From positions 1 to 49,225 of the forward strand of contig CAZVFT010000006.1 in assembly GCA_964626495.1 (NCBI GenBank): a DNA stretch of 49,225 nt, given 5' to 3'. Positions 34,460 to 42,287 of the stretch are shown one piece after another. Numbering within the stretch: position 1 is the first letter of the stretch; each line of letters opens with the position of its first letter. The translations under genes and the position numbers were made by a program. The DNA comes from JACNLN01 sp964626495 (GTDB lineage Bacteria; Fidelibacterota; Marinisomatia; Marinisomatales; CAZVFT01). A model generated the notes under the pieces. The model saw nothing but the letters and a program-made list of their open reading frames with translations, was not told the DNA's origin and did not search any database.

Positions 34460-35362
34460 ATGGTTAAGACATTAAAATACAGGATTCAGCGGTCAATTAC
34501 ACATTATAAGCGTAAAGGACTAATGGACACGGTCAATTATCTTTTGATTAATGGTCTGTACAAACGCATTAAAAACTATTCCAATTATTTTTTAAAAAAT
34601 AAAAAATATCCCCAAAATGTCATTTTTTTAACATCTCTTCCTAAAAGCGGGTCTACCTGGGTTGCAAATATATTTAGTGGACTTGATGGTTTTGATCAGT
34701 TTGCACCGCTAAGATGGAATACCTCAATACAAAAAAAATGGGAGGATACTCGCTGGGATCTTTATGATGGATTTTTTGATGAATTTGATAAAAAACTGGC
34801 TGTAATTAGAGGACATACATGGCCGCATTCCTATAATTTTGAAATATTACAAAAAAGTGGGTTGAAATTTATTATCACCGTTAGAGATCCGAGAGATAAA
34901 TTAATTTCTGAGTATTGGCATATCAAAAATTATCCAAAACAGTGGAAGCTTGAATTAACTGAACATAAGAATATTTCCGAGTATATAACATATGTATTCG
35001 AATCAGGAGATTTTGAGAAACAGACAATAGATTGGATTAGAAACTGGCTTAATTATTTTGAACACAATAAAATTTATTTGATTAAGTACGAGGATTTACT
35101 GATGGATACTTATTCAGTGATGAAGAAAGCATTATTGTTTTTAGGCTTTGAATGTGATGATATCGAACTGAAAAATATCATCAATAATAATAAATTTGAA
35201 AAAGTTACTGGTCGAGAAAAGGGAATAGAGGATTCAACAAGTTTTGTAAGAAAAGGAGTGGCGGGAGAATGGAAGGAAATTTTTACAGAAAAGCAGAAAA
35301 GAATGTTTCGTGACATTGGAGAAGATGTTATTCAAAGAATGGGCTATCAACCAACACTTTAA
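34460..35362 (+). CDS. sulfotransferase domain protein (Sulfotransfer_1 type)
   Basis: The protein is 300 residues. 'VIFLTSLPKSGSTWVANIF' is the 5'-phosphosulfate loop and 'FIITVRDPRDKLISEYWH' the 3'-phosphate-binding helix. 'FVRKGVAGEWKEIF' near the end is the third conserved block ('RKG..GDWK') of cytosolic-type sulfotransferases. All three blocks are intact, so activity is likely. The gene is clearly more AT-rich than the housekeeping genes. It precedes another sulfotransferase by 19 bases. The acceptor is unknown; a surface glycan is the likely candidate from context. Confidence 0.9.
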   Translation: MVKTLKYRIQRSITHYKRKGLMDTVNYLLINGLYKRIKNYSNYFLKNKKYPQNVIFLTSLPKSGSTWVANIFSGLDGFDQFAPLRWNTSIQKKWEDTRWDLYDGFFDEFDKKLAVIRGHTWPHSYNFEILQKSGLKFIITVRDPRDKLISEYWHIKNYPKQWKLELTEHKNISEYITYVFESGDFEKQTIDWIRNWLNYFEHNKIYLIKYEDLLMDTYSVMKKALLFLGFECDDIELKNIINNNKFEKVTGREKGIEDSTSFVRKGVAGEWKEIFTEKQKRMFRDIGEDVIQRMGYQPTL

Positions 35363-35381
35363 ATTGATTTTACTATAATCG

Positions 35382-36377
35382 ATGTTAACTCACACTCAAA
35401 GGAATTTAGTAAACCGATTTATCGGAATTATTGAGAGGAATTTTATAGAACCATTTCTTGACCTTCGATCCGTTGATGTAAATCCTATTTTTTTAATAGG
35501 TCCTCCACGGTCAGGTACAACAGTGATTTATCGCTGGTTTATTTATTACCTAAATGAAAAGAGAGCATACATATCACGTTTAGCAGACCTATATCCAGAT
35601 GGAGCATTATTGTTAAATTGGATCGGATTAAAAATATATGGTGAAATGCTGGATATTCAATCGCCACATATTTATGGGCAGATTAAAGGATTTACTTCCC
35701 CTGCAGAGGGTAATAGGCTCTGGCCATGGTGTGAGGATAATTTTGAGGGTATTGAAAAATTTAGAACCCGATATTTATTTAGAAGAACGGATTATTATAG
35801 GAAGAAACGGATTACGTCTTCTGTTTATTATTTTTTACATAAAGTACTAAGAAAGCAATGTCTGTTAATGAAAAGTGAGTTGATGATTAATAAATCTGTC
35901 CACAATACGGTACGCATTATGGAGTTAAAACAATTATTTCCGAAGGCAAAATTTATTGGGATTATCCGAGATGGTAGATCTGTTACAAAATCATTAATTA
36001 AAGCTCGTATTGATATTCAGGGAAATTCGAGAAAATGGTGGGGTGTGAAACCATCTAACTGGGAAGAAATCCGCTTATTACCTTCCCATCTTTCCTGTGG
36101 AAAACAGTGGGAGGGACTTTTAAATGATATGGAAAATCAGTTAATACAACTTCCGGAAAGTGATTATATAGTTATTCGTTATGAGGATTTTTTATCAAAA
36201 CCGTATGATGAATTGGAGAAGATTTACAGACATTTTAAATTAAAGTTTGAGCTTTCATCAAATCAAATGGACATTCTGAGGAAGCCAAAGGACTATAAAT
36301 ATTTTTTTACAAAACAAGAATTAAACGAACTGAATGAAACAATTTCAGATAAATTGATTAAATGGGGATACAAGTGA
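35382..36377 (+). CDS. sulfotransferase family protein
   Basis: The protein is 331 residues. 'IFLIGPPRSGTTVIYRWF' and 'KFIGIIRDGRSVTKSLIKAR' are the two PAPS-binding motifs; 'DYIVIRYEDFLSKPYDELEKIYRHF' follows as in Sulfotransfer_3-type proteins. It differs strongly from the two upstream sulfotransferases, so this is not a recent tandem duplication. It lies in the same orientation as its left and right neighbours and shares their high A+T content. Confidence 0.88.
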   Translation: MLTHTQRNLVNRFIGIIERNFIEPFLDLRSVDVNPIFLIGPPRSGTTVIYRWFIYYLNEKRAYISRLADLYPDGALLLNWIGLKIYGEMLDIQSPHIYGQIKGFTSPAEGNRLWPWCEDNFEGIEKFRTRYLFRRTDYYRKKRITSSVYYFLHKVLRKQCLLMKSELMINKSVHNTVRIMELKQLFPKAKFIGIIRDGRSVTKSLIKARIDIQGNSRKWWGVKPSNWEEIRLLPSHLSCGKQWEGLLNDMENQLIQLPESDYIVIRYEDFLSKPYDELEKIYRHFKLKFELSSNQMDILRKPKDYKYFFTKQELNELNETISDKLIKWGYK

Positions 36378-36407
36378 TTACCAATATGTTTACTAAAAGT
36401 AGTGTAA

Positions 36408-37601
36408 ATGATTAAAACAATAATCATTTCTGTTATTATGCTCCCGGTATACTGGTTTTCACAACTTGTTCCAAAGAAGAAAGGATTATGGATATTTGGT
36501 GCTTGGTATGGGGAAAAATATGGAGATAATAGCAAATATTTATTTGAATATATCAATAAATATGTACCGGACATCAAACCAGTTTGGTTAACAAGAGATC
36601 AACAAGCATTTGATTTGATTCGATCAAAAGGTTATGAAGTGTATTGGACTTATAGCTTCAAAGGATTCTTAATTTCAATGATAGCAGAGAAAGCATTCAT
36701 CACTGTAGGAATAAAGGATGTAAATCGATATACAATTAATAAAAAAGATGTTATTATGATGTGGCATGGAAATACTCCCATTAAAAAGATTGTTTTCGAT
36801 GACACTATTACTCGTAAAAAACAATTGCTCTTAGAAAAGTTACTCTATTTGGTATTTCCTTTTCTTGGAGCTACTCGATTAAAAGGTTTGGCAATCTCTG
36901 GATCGGAAGAGGCGTCAAAAATCTTTAAAAGTGCCTTCCAAGCAAAAGAAAAACAAATATTACTTACTGGTTATCCTAGGAATGATGCATTTTTTCATAA
37001 AGTTCAAGGTGCCCCTATTTTAGCAGATATTAAATCGTTAAAAAGTACCGGTATTACTACTGTAATTTATATGCCTACTCATAGAAAAGAAGGAAGTAGT
37101 GAAATCTCTGAACTCTTTAACATAGATTTAAAAAAATTAAATCAATCTTTAATGTCTATTAATACAAAACTTTTTATTAAACTACATTATTTTCATTTAA
37201 ATAAACAAAATTATAGGAACTTTAGTCATATTCATTTTATCACCGACACCGACATATCACAAGATATATACACAATTTTACCAAAGATTGATATGTTAAT
37301 TACTGATTATTCAAGTGTCCATTTTGATTTTCTTTTGACTTATAATCCTATCATCTTTTTTCCATTTGATAAGGAAGAATATTTGATGAATGATAGGGAA
37401 TTTTACTATCACTATAATGATGTAACACCAGGACCTAAGGTCAGAGATTGGGATGAAGTATTGGTATATATTGAAAAATTCATTCAGAATCCGAAGTTAT
37501 ATGAAGAGGAAAGACGAAATGTCCTAAGAAAATTTAATAAATTTATTGATTCAAATAATTGTCAAAGAGTCTTTACGGCAATATATAACAAAAAGTATTA
37601 G
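36408..37601 (+). CDS. CDP-glycerol glycerophosphotransferase family protein (TagB/TagF-like)
   Basis: The protein is 397 residues. After a short hydrophobic N terminus, 'KGLWIFGAWYGEKYGDNSKYLFEYI', 'MMWHGNTPIKKIVFDD' and the C-terminal 'DMLITDYSSVHFDFLLTYNPIIFFPFD' match the Glyphos_transf family (PF04464). Family members polymerise glycerol- or ribitol-phosphate in Gram-positive teichoic acids; in Gram-negatives they add polyol phosphate to capsules or O-antigens. The conserved histidine of the HG-TP motif is present. This gene ends the AT-rich glycan block. Confidence 0.9.
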   Translation: MIKTIIISVIMLPVYWFSQLVPKKKGLWIFGAWYGEKYGDNSKYLFEYINKYVPDIKPVWLTRDQQAFDLIRSKGYEVYWTYSFKGFLISMIAEKAFITVGIKDVNRYTINKKDVIMMWHGNTPIKKIVFDDTITRKKQLLLEKLLYLVFPFLGATRLKGLAISGSEEASKIFKSAFQAKEKQILLTGYPRNDAFFHKVQGAPILADIKSLKSTGITTVIYMPTHRKEGSSEISELFNIDLKKLNQSLMSINTKLFIKLHYFHLNKQNYRNFSHIHFITDTDISQDIYTILPKIDMLITDYSSVHFDFLLTYNPIIFFPFDKEEYLMNDREFYYHYNDVTPGPKVRDWDEVLVYIEKFIQNPKLYEEERRNVLRKFNKFIDSNNCQRVFTAIYNKKY

Positions 37602-37750
37602 TTTAAATTTTGACTACAAAATCACCAAAACGTTCTACAAAAATCGCAAAAGAAGCCACCATTTCGATTGTGGGAATGGGGTTTGATTTTTCTGGTTGAT
37701 GAATAGAATAGATTTTGTATTTGATTAAGCCCTCAATTAGATTAAGCACC

Positions 37751-38191
37751 ATGATGAAAGTTAAAATTAAACCATTTTCCATGAACACTGAGCGGTATTA
37801 TCGAGATCATGGACATTACCATTCAGGTGATGCAGGTTTAGATCTGTACATCGTAGAAAAAGTATCCATTGATCCTGGAAAAACAGTACCCATTCACTTT
37901 CGAATTGCCTGTGAATCTGAAGGAAATAAACCGTATTTTCTTATTCCACGTTCCTGTATTTCGAATACTCCCCTAAGAATGAGTAATTCTATCGGCCTCA
38001 TTGATGGTGGATATCGAGGAGAGTTGATTGCCTATTGTGATAACATCAAAGATGAACCATATACTGTTGAACCAGGAGAAAGGCTATTCCAAATAGTTTC
38101 AATAGATGGTTCTCCAATAGAATTTGAGATTGTGAATAGACTTTCAGATACTGATCGAGGAAGTGGCGGTTTTGGGAGTACGGGGAAATAA
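37751..38191 (+). CDS. dut: dUTP diphosphatase
   Basis: The protein is 146 residues from the ATG at 37751, matching the trimeric dUTPase length; a TTG at 37715 would add twelve unconserved residues. The five family motifs are visible: 'SGDAGLDLY', 'PRSCI', 'GLIDGGYRGEL' (with the catalytic Asp), 'GERLFQIV' and the C-terminal 'RGSGGFGSTG'. It hydrolyses dUTP to dUMP, keeping uracil out of DNA and feeding thymidylate synthesis. The ribosome-binding site is weak. A minus-strand frame over the start is judged a shadow. Confidence 0.93.
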   Translation: MMKVKIKPFSMNTERYYRDHGHYHSGDAGLDLYIVEKVSIDPGKTVPIHFRIACESEGNKPYFLIPRSCISNTPLRMSNSIGLIDGGYRGELIAYCDNIKDEPYTVEPGERLFQIVSIDGSPIEFEIVNRLSDTDRGSGGFGSTGK

Positions 38192-38228
38192 TCCATGGAA
38201 TAAATTAAGTATCATATAAATAGATACA

Positions 38229-38255
38229 TTGGCACTTTGTAAATAAGAGTGCTAA
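38229..38255 (+). promoter_or_regulatory. CIRCE-like operator of groESL
   Basis: TTGGCACTT, nine bases, then GAGTGCTAA. The right arm is a perfect CIRCE half-site and the left differs from TTAGCACTC at two positions; the 9-9-9 geometry is exact. CIRCE is bound by the heat-shock repressor HrcA. It lies 88 bases before groES. No hrcA gene is in the window. Confidence 0.85.
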
Positions 38256-38262
38256 AAAATTG

Positions 38263-38289
38263 TTGACTACATATTTAATATTTTAATAA
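38263..38289 (+). promoter_or_regulatory. candidate groESL promoter
   Basis: TTGACT at 38263-38268 could serve as -35, with TAATAA at 38284-38289 as a -10 at a short 15-base spacing. The position, just downstream of the CIRCE element, suits repression by HrcA, but the region is so AT-rich that the -10 is not certain. Confidence 0.4.
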
Positions 38290-38343
38290 ATTTCTTAGCT
38301 TTTTTTAGGATATAGACAACATAATAAAGAATAGGAGGTTAAA

Positions 38344-38634
38344 ATGGGACTAAAAATCAAACCCTTGGCTGACAGAGTGGTCATCAAACCGATGGAAGCT
38401 GAAGAAATTTCTGCTGGAGGAATTATTTTACCAGATACGGCAAAGGAAAAGCCCCAGCAGGGGAATGTAGTTGCTTCAGGACCGGGAAAAATCAGTGATA
38501 GTGGGAACCTAATTAAAATGAGTGTAAAAGATGGTGATAAGGTTCTTTATGGAAAATATTCTGGTACTGAAGTTACTATTGATAACGAAGAATATATCAT
38601 TATGCGTGAAAATGATATTTTAGCAATCCTGTAA
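38344..38634 (+). CDS. groES: co-chaperonin GroES
   Basis: The protein is 96 residues. 'IKPLADRVVIKPMEAEE', the mobile loop 'ISAGGIILPDTAKEKPQQG', and 'DGDKVLYGKYSGTEVTIDNEEYIIMRENDILAIL' are textbook GroES. It caps GroEL to form the folding chamber. AGGAGG lies just before the ATG. groEL follows after 32 bases, so the pair forms the usual operon, under the CIRCE element upstream. Confidence 0.98.
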   Translation: MGLKIKPLADRVVIKPMEAEEISAGGIILPDTAKEKPQQGNVVASGPGKISDSGNLIKMSVKDGDKVLYGKYSGTEVTIDNEEYIIMRENDILAIL

Positions 38635-38666
38635 ATAATAAACGTTTTATAGAGGAGATGTAAATA

Positions 38667-40295
38667 ATGGCAAAACAAATAGAGTATGATATCGACGCAC
38701 GTAGTGCTCTCAAAGCTGGTGTTGATAAACTCTCAAATGCGGTGAAAGTGACCCTTGGTCCGAGGGGTAGAAACGTTGTTCTCGAGAAGAAATTTGGTGC
38801 TCCAACTACTACGAAGGATGGTGTAACGGTTGCTAAGGAAATTGAACTTGAGGACAATCTTGAGAATATCGGTGCACAAATGATTAAAGAAGTAGCATCA
38901 AAAACATCAGATGTTGCTGGTGATGGAACCACCACAGCAACGGTCATTGCCCAATCTATCATTACCGAAGGTTTAAAAAACGTAACAGCCGGTGCCAATC
39001 CAATGGAAATCAAACGTGGTATTGACACAACTGTTAAGGTAGTGGTGGAAGGATTAAAAGAGCAGAGCATTGACCTACCAGGAAAAGAAGAAATCGCCCA
39101 GGTGGCTTCTATTTCAGCCAACAATGATCCCGAGATTGGAGCTCTCATTGCCGATGCAATGGATAAAGTTGGAAAAGATGGTGTCATCACTGTGGAAGAA
39201 GCCAAAGCTATAGAGACCACACTTGAAGTAGTAGAAGGTATGCAGTTTGATCGTGGATATCTTTCACCTTATTTCGTTACAAATGCTGAGTCTATGGAAT
39301 CGGTTCTGGAAGATGCGAACATATTAATCCACGATAAAAAGATCAGTACCATGAAAGATCTTCTCCCCATTCTTGAGAAAGTATCACAAACGGGTAAATC
39401 TATGTTTGTTATTGCTGAAGATGTTGAGGGTGAAGCTCTTGCTACCCTGGTAGTGAACAAGTTGAGAGGAACACTTAAAATAGCAGCTGTGAAAGCTCCG
39501 GGTTTTGGAGATCGAAGAAAAGCTATGCTCCAGGATATCGCAGTTCTCACTGGAGGAACAGTCATATCTGAAGAACAGGGATATAAACTCGAAAATGCAA
39601 CTCTGTCTTATCTCGGTACTGCAAAGCGTATTGTGATTGATAAGGATAATACAACCATCGTTTCCGGTGAAGGTGATGCTGAGATGATTAAAGCACGAAT
39701 CAATGAGATTAAGGTTCAGATTGATAAAACAACGTCTGACTATGATCGTGAGAAGCTCCAGGAGCGCCTTGCGAAGCTGTCAGGTGGTGTAGCTGTTCTG
39801 AGCGTGGGTGCTTCCACAGAAGTTGAGATGAAAGAGAAAAAGGCTCGTGTTGAGGATGCCCTGCACGCAACTCGTGCAGCAGTTGAAGAGGGGATAATCC
39901 CTGGAGGTGGTGTTGCTTTAATTAGAACCCTTGGAAAGCTCAAGGATATCAAACTCTCGGAAGAACAGATGGTTGGTGCAAAGATTGTCCGTCGTGCCCT
40001 TGAAGAACCGCTTCGCTTGATTGCTGAGAATGCTGGTTATGAAGCATCTATTGTAGCGCAAAGAGTAATGGAAGGTAAAGGAGATTATGGCTTTGATGCT
40101 TTCGAAGGAGAATATGTCAATATGTTCAAAGCTGGTATTATTGACCCAACAAAAGTAGCTCGTATTGCGGTTGAAAATGCATCCTCCGTTGCTGGTCTGC
40201 TTCTAACAACTCAAGCGATGGTTGCTGATATACCTGAAGAGGAGAAATCAATGCCTCCAATGCCACCTAATGGTGGAATGGGTGGAATGTATTAA
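38667..40295 (+). CDS. groEL: chaperonin GroEL
   Basis: The protein is 542 residues, the normal size. 'GPRGRNVVLEKKFGAPTTTKDGVTVAKEI' and 'DVAGDGTTTATV' form the ATP site; the 'GVAVLSVGASTEVEMKEKK' stretch and the C-terminal glycine/methionine tail (GGMGGMY) are typical. It is the ATP-driven double-ring folding machine of the cytoplasm. GAGGAG precedes the ATG. A strong terminator follows, closing the groESL operon. Codon use here is more balanced and GC-richer than in the neighbouring glycan block, as expected for a highly expressed gene. Confidence 0.99.
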   Translation: MAKQIEYDIDARSALKAGVDKLSNAVKVTLGPRGRNVVLEKKFGAPTTTKDGVTVAKEIELEDNLENIGAQMIKEVASKTSDVAGDGTTTATVIAQSIITEGLKNVTAGANPMEIKRGIDTTVKVVVEGLKEQSIDLPGKEEIAQVASISANNDPEIGALIADAMDKVGKDGVITVEEAKAIETTLEVVEGMQFDRGYLSPYFVTNAESMESVLEDANILIHDKKISTMKDLLPILEKVSQTGKSMFVIAEDVEGEALATLVVNKLRGTLKIAAVKAPGFGDRRKAMLQDIAVLTGGTVISEEQGYKLENATLSYLGTAKRIVIDKDNTTIVSGEGDAEMIKARINEIKVQIDKTTSDYDREKLQERLAKLSGGVAVLSVGASTEVEMKEKKARVEDALHATRAAVEEGIIPGGGVALIRTLGKLKDIKLSEEQMVGAKIVRRALEEPLRLIAENAGYEASIVAQRVMEGKGDYGFDAFEGEYVNMFKAGIIDPTKVARIAVENASSVAGLLLTTQAMVADIPEEEKSMPPMPPNGGMGGMY

Positions 40296-40316
40296 ACCTT
40301 ACGGTTTATATTCTCC

Positions 40317-40352
40317 AAAAAGCCTCATCAATGATGGGGCTTTTTTATTTTT
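40317..40352 (+). terminator. rho-independent terminator after groEL
   Basis: A 13-base stem (40317-40329 pairing with 40333-40345, with a G-U pair) closes a 3-base AAT loop and runs directly into a T-rich tract (40341-40352). The stem core is GCCTCATC/GATGGGGC. This is the clearest terminator of the window. Confidence 0.93.
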
Positions 40353-40428
40353 CGGAAATGTGATTATCCATCAAACTTGACTATCCTCATTTGCACAAGT
40401 AAATTTCAGTTAGAGTAAGGAGAGAAAA

Positions 40429-40788
40429 ATGGGAATAATTCGATTAAATAAAATGCTTTTTTACGGGTATCATGGTGTTGATGAATTGGAACAGAATAGA
40501 GGGGGTACATTTGAGGTGGATCTGGAAATGAAGACTGTGCTGGCTAAAGCTTCTCACACTGACAGTTTAAAGGACACTATTGACTACTCAGCGGTGTATA
40601 ATACCGTCCATGATTGTCTAACAAGTACAAAACATTACTTGCTTGAATCCCTCGCTGGACATGTAGCCAATACGATTCTGGCAGAATTTGATGTAAGTTG
40701 GGTAAAGGTGAATGTTAGAAAACCACAAGCTCCCGTAAAAGGAGTGCTGGAAAGCGTGGAAGTGGAGATTGAAAGGTCACGTGACTAA
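40429..40788 (+). CDS. folB: dihydroneopterin aldolase
   Basis: The protein is 119 residues. 'LNKMLFYGYHGVDELEQNRGGTFEVDLEM', 'DTIDYSAVYNTVHDC' and 'LLESLAGHVANTIL' match FolB, and 'VNVRKPQAPVKG' is the usual C-terminal motif. It converts dihydroneopterin to 6-hydroxymethyl-dihydropterin in folate synthesis. AAGGAGAG lies before the ATG. The next pathway enzyme, FolK, overlaps its 3' end. Confidence 0.96.
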   Translation: MGIIRLNKMLFYGYHGVDELEQNRGGTFEVDLEMKTVLAKASHTDSLKDTIDYSAVYNTVHDCLTSTKHYLLESLAGHVANTILAEFDVSWVKVNVRKPQAPVKGVLESVEVEIERSRD

Positions 40789-41308
40789 ACTGCTAGATTT
40801 TCCTGTATATTTGAGTCTGGGGTCCAATATAGGTAATCGCTTGTACTATCTTCAGTCCGCTGTTGAGAAACTAAAATCTCACCCTCAAATTCAAATCCAA
40901 TGTACCTCTCAAATCTATGAGACAGAACCTTTGTATATTAAAAATCAGGGAGATTATTTAAATTGCGTTGTGCAAATTCGTACTGATTTGAAGTGTAAAA
41001 AATTATTAGAAGAGGTTCAAAAAATTGAGGAAGAGCTTGGTCGTATAAGAAATAATGTTAGGTTCGCACCAAGAACGATTGATATTGATATAATTTTTTT
41101 TGGAAATCAGATTATTAATCAGGAGAATCTACAGGTGCCTCACAAGAGATATTCTGAAAGGAAATTTGTGTTAGTCCCATTGAATGAAATTGCTCCTGAG
41201 TTGATTTGTCCGAAAACTCATAAATATGTAAATCAAATGCTTGCGATCTGTCAGGATAATTCAATGGTTAGATTATATGAAGATCAAAGGGAGAAAGGGT
41301 TTGAATAA
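40781..41308 (+). CDS. folK: 2-amino-4-hydroxy-6-hydroxymethyldihydropteridine diphosphokinase
   Basis: The protein is 175 residues from a GTG at 40781, which overlaps the folB stop and has AAAGG a few bases upstream; a TTG at 40769 would add four residues. 'VYLSLGSNIGNRLYYLQSAV', 'YETEPLYIKNQGDYLNCVVQI' and 'RFAPRTIDIDIIFFG' are the HPPK signatures. It moves pyrophosphate from ATP to the pterin made by FolB. folB, folK and the following kinase gene are chained by overlaps. Confidence 0.95.
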   Translation: MTKLLDFPVYLSLGSNIGNRLYYLQSAVEKLKSHPQIQIQCTSQIYETEPLYIKNQGDYLNCVVQIRTDLKCKKLLEEVQKIEEELGRIRNNVRFAPRTIDIDIIFFGNQIINQENLQVPHKRYSERKFVLVPLNEIAPELICPKTHKYVNQMLAICQDNSMVRLYEDQREKGFE

Positions 41309-41942
41309 TATTTATTTTATTGCCATTGAAGGTGCCATAGGAGTGGGGAAGACAAGCCTTGCGGAATTACTGTCTGAAGAATTGAATGCCCGGTTAGTAC
41401 TTGAAAAGTTTGAGGAAAATCCTTTTTTACCTGATTTTTACCGTGATCCGGAGCGATATGCTTTCCAAACACAACTTTTTTTCCTGTTAAACAGATATCG
41501 CCAGCAACTGGATATCCGGCAGACAGATATGTTCCACAAATTAGTAATCTCTGATTATATGTTTGTGAAGGACAGGTTATTCGCTTCATTAAACCTGGAT
41601 GAAAAAGAACTTTCTCTTTATGATACCGTAGCGAATTTATTTCAAAGAAATGTCGTAACTCCTGATCTGGTTATCTATCTTCAGGCGGATACAAATCGCC
41701 TGATGAAAAATATTGGAGCTCGTGCTCGAGGATTTGAGAAAGAAATCTCCTATGATTACATTGATGCTCTCAATCAGGTTTACAATGAATTTTTCTTCAG
41801 GTATCAGGACAGCCCCCTTCTCATCATTAACACAAATAATATTGATTTTGTGAATAATCCAGATGATCTGAAAGAGGTCATCAATTATATCCGCCAACCA
41901 ATGAGTGGTACCAAATTTTTTAATCCTGTCACAAAAGTATAA
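41301..41942 (+). CDS. deoxynucleoside kinase (dGK/dAK-type)
   Basis: The protein is 213 residues from TTG 41301, preceded by a GGGAG stretch; an ATG at 41277 would add eight residues. The P-loop 'EGAIGVGKTSLA' is at about 10-21, 'LEKFEENPFLPDFYRDPERYAFQTQLFFLLNRYRQ' follows, and 'VISDYMFVKDRLFA' carries the 'DR' motif. It phosphorylates purine deoxynucleosides for salvage. The association with folK is common in Bacteroidota-like genomes. The ATG start cannot be excluded. Confidence 0.92.
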   Translation: MNNIYFIAIEGAIGVGKTSLAELLSEELNARLVLEKFEENPFLPDFYRDPERYAFQTQLFFLLNRYRQQLDIRQTDMFHKLVISDYMFVKDRLFASLNLDEKELSLYDTVANLFQRNVVTPDLVIYLQADTNRLMKNIGARARGFEKEISYDYIDALNQVYNEFFFRYQDSPLLIINTNNIDFVNNPDDLKEVINYIRQPMSGTKFFNPVTKV

Positions 41943-41944
41943 TA

Positions 41945-42124
41945 ATGATGAAATACGTTATTCTTATTTTACTCGCCTATTTTCTGTACCGATTATTAAA
42001 ATCTTATTTACCAAAAATCATCCTGAAAGAGTCAAAATTCCGCAGATCTCAGAAAGAATCTTCAATTAACATACCAGAAGAAGATATCCGTGATGCAGAT
42101 TTTCAGGAGATTGATGACGATTAA
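41945..42124 (+). CDS. 59-residue single-pass membrane protein, DUF4834-like
   Basis: ATG at 41945 begins two bases after the kinase stop and reads to TAA at 42122-42124. The product starts with a hydrophobic helix (MMKYVILILLAYFLYRLL), then a basic stretch, then an acidic end 'IPEEDIRDADFQEIDDD'. The helix-basic-'DADFxEI' plan recalls DUF4834-type small proteins of Bacteroidota, function unknown. The gene is below the length normally kept by gene callers. Its placement right after the kinase suggests co-expression. Confidence 0.7.
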   Translation: MMKYVILILLAYFLYRLLKSYLPKIILKESKFRRSQKESSINIPEEDIRDADFQEIDDD

Positions 42125-42287
42125 GAAAGTGGGGTGGGGTTGTGGAGTTTCATCAGAAACACTACTGAAAGGGATATTATCACAACATTTAGTTTAAATA
42201 TGGAGTTACATTTATCTGAAACCTGAGTTCAAAACTATTAATTTTGTAATATTCAATGAACTGTAATTTGAATATGAGGAAAACATA

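Noticed and set aside
33294..37601. Prophage or defence island in the AT-rich block
   Set aside because: All genes have plain glycan-modification motifs; no phage, nuclease or integrase genes were seen.
37603..37788. Minus-strand 61-residue frame before and over dut
   Set aside because: It overlaps the dut start, has no recognisable motif or ribosome-binding site, and dut is a clear family member.
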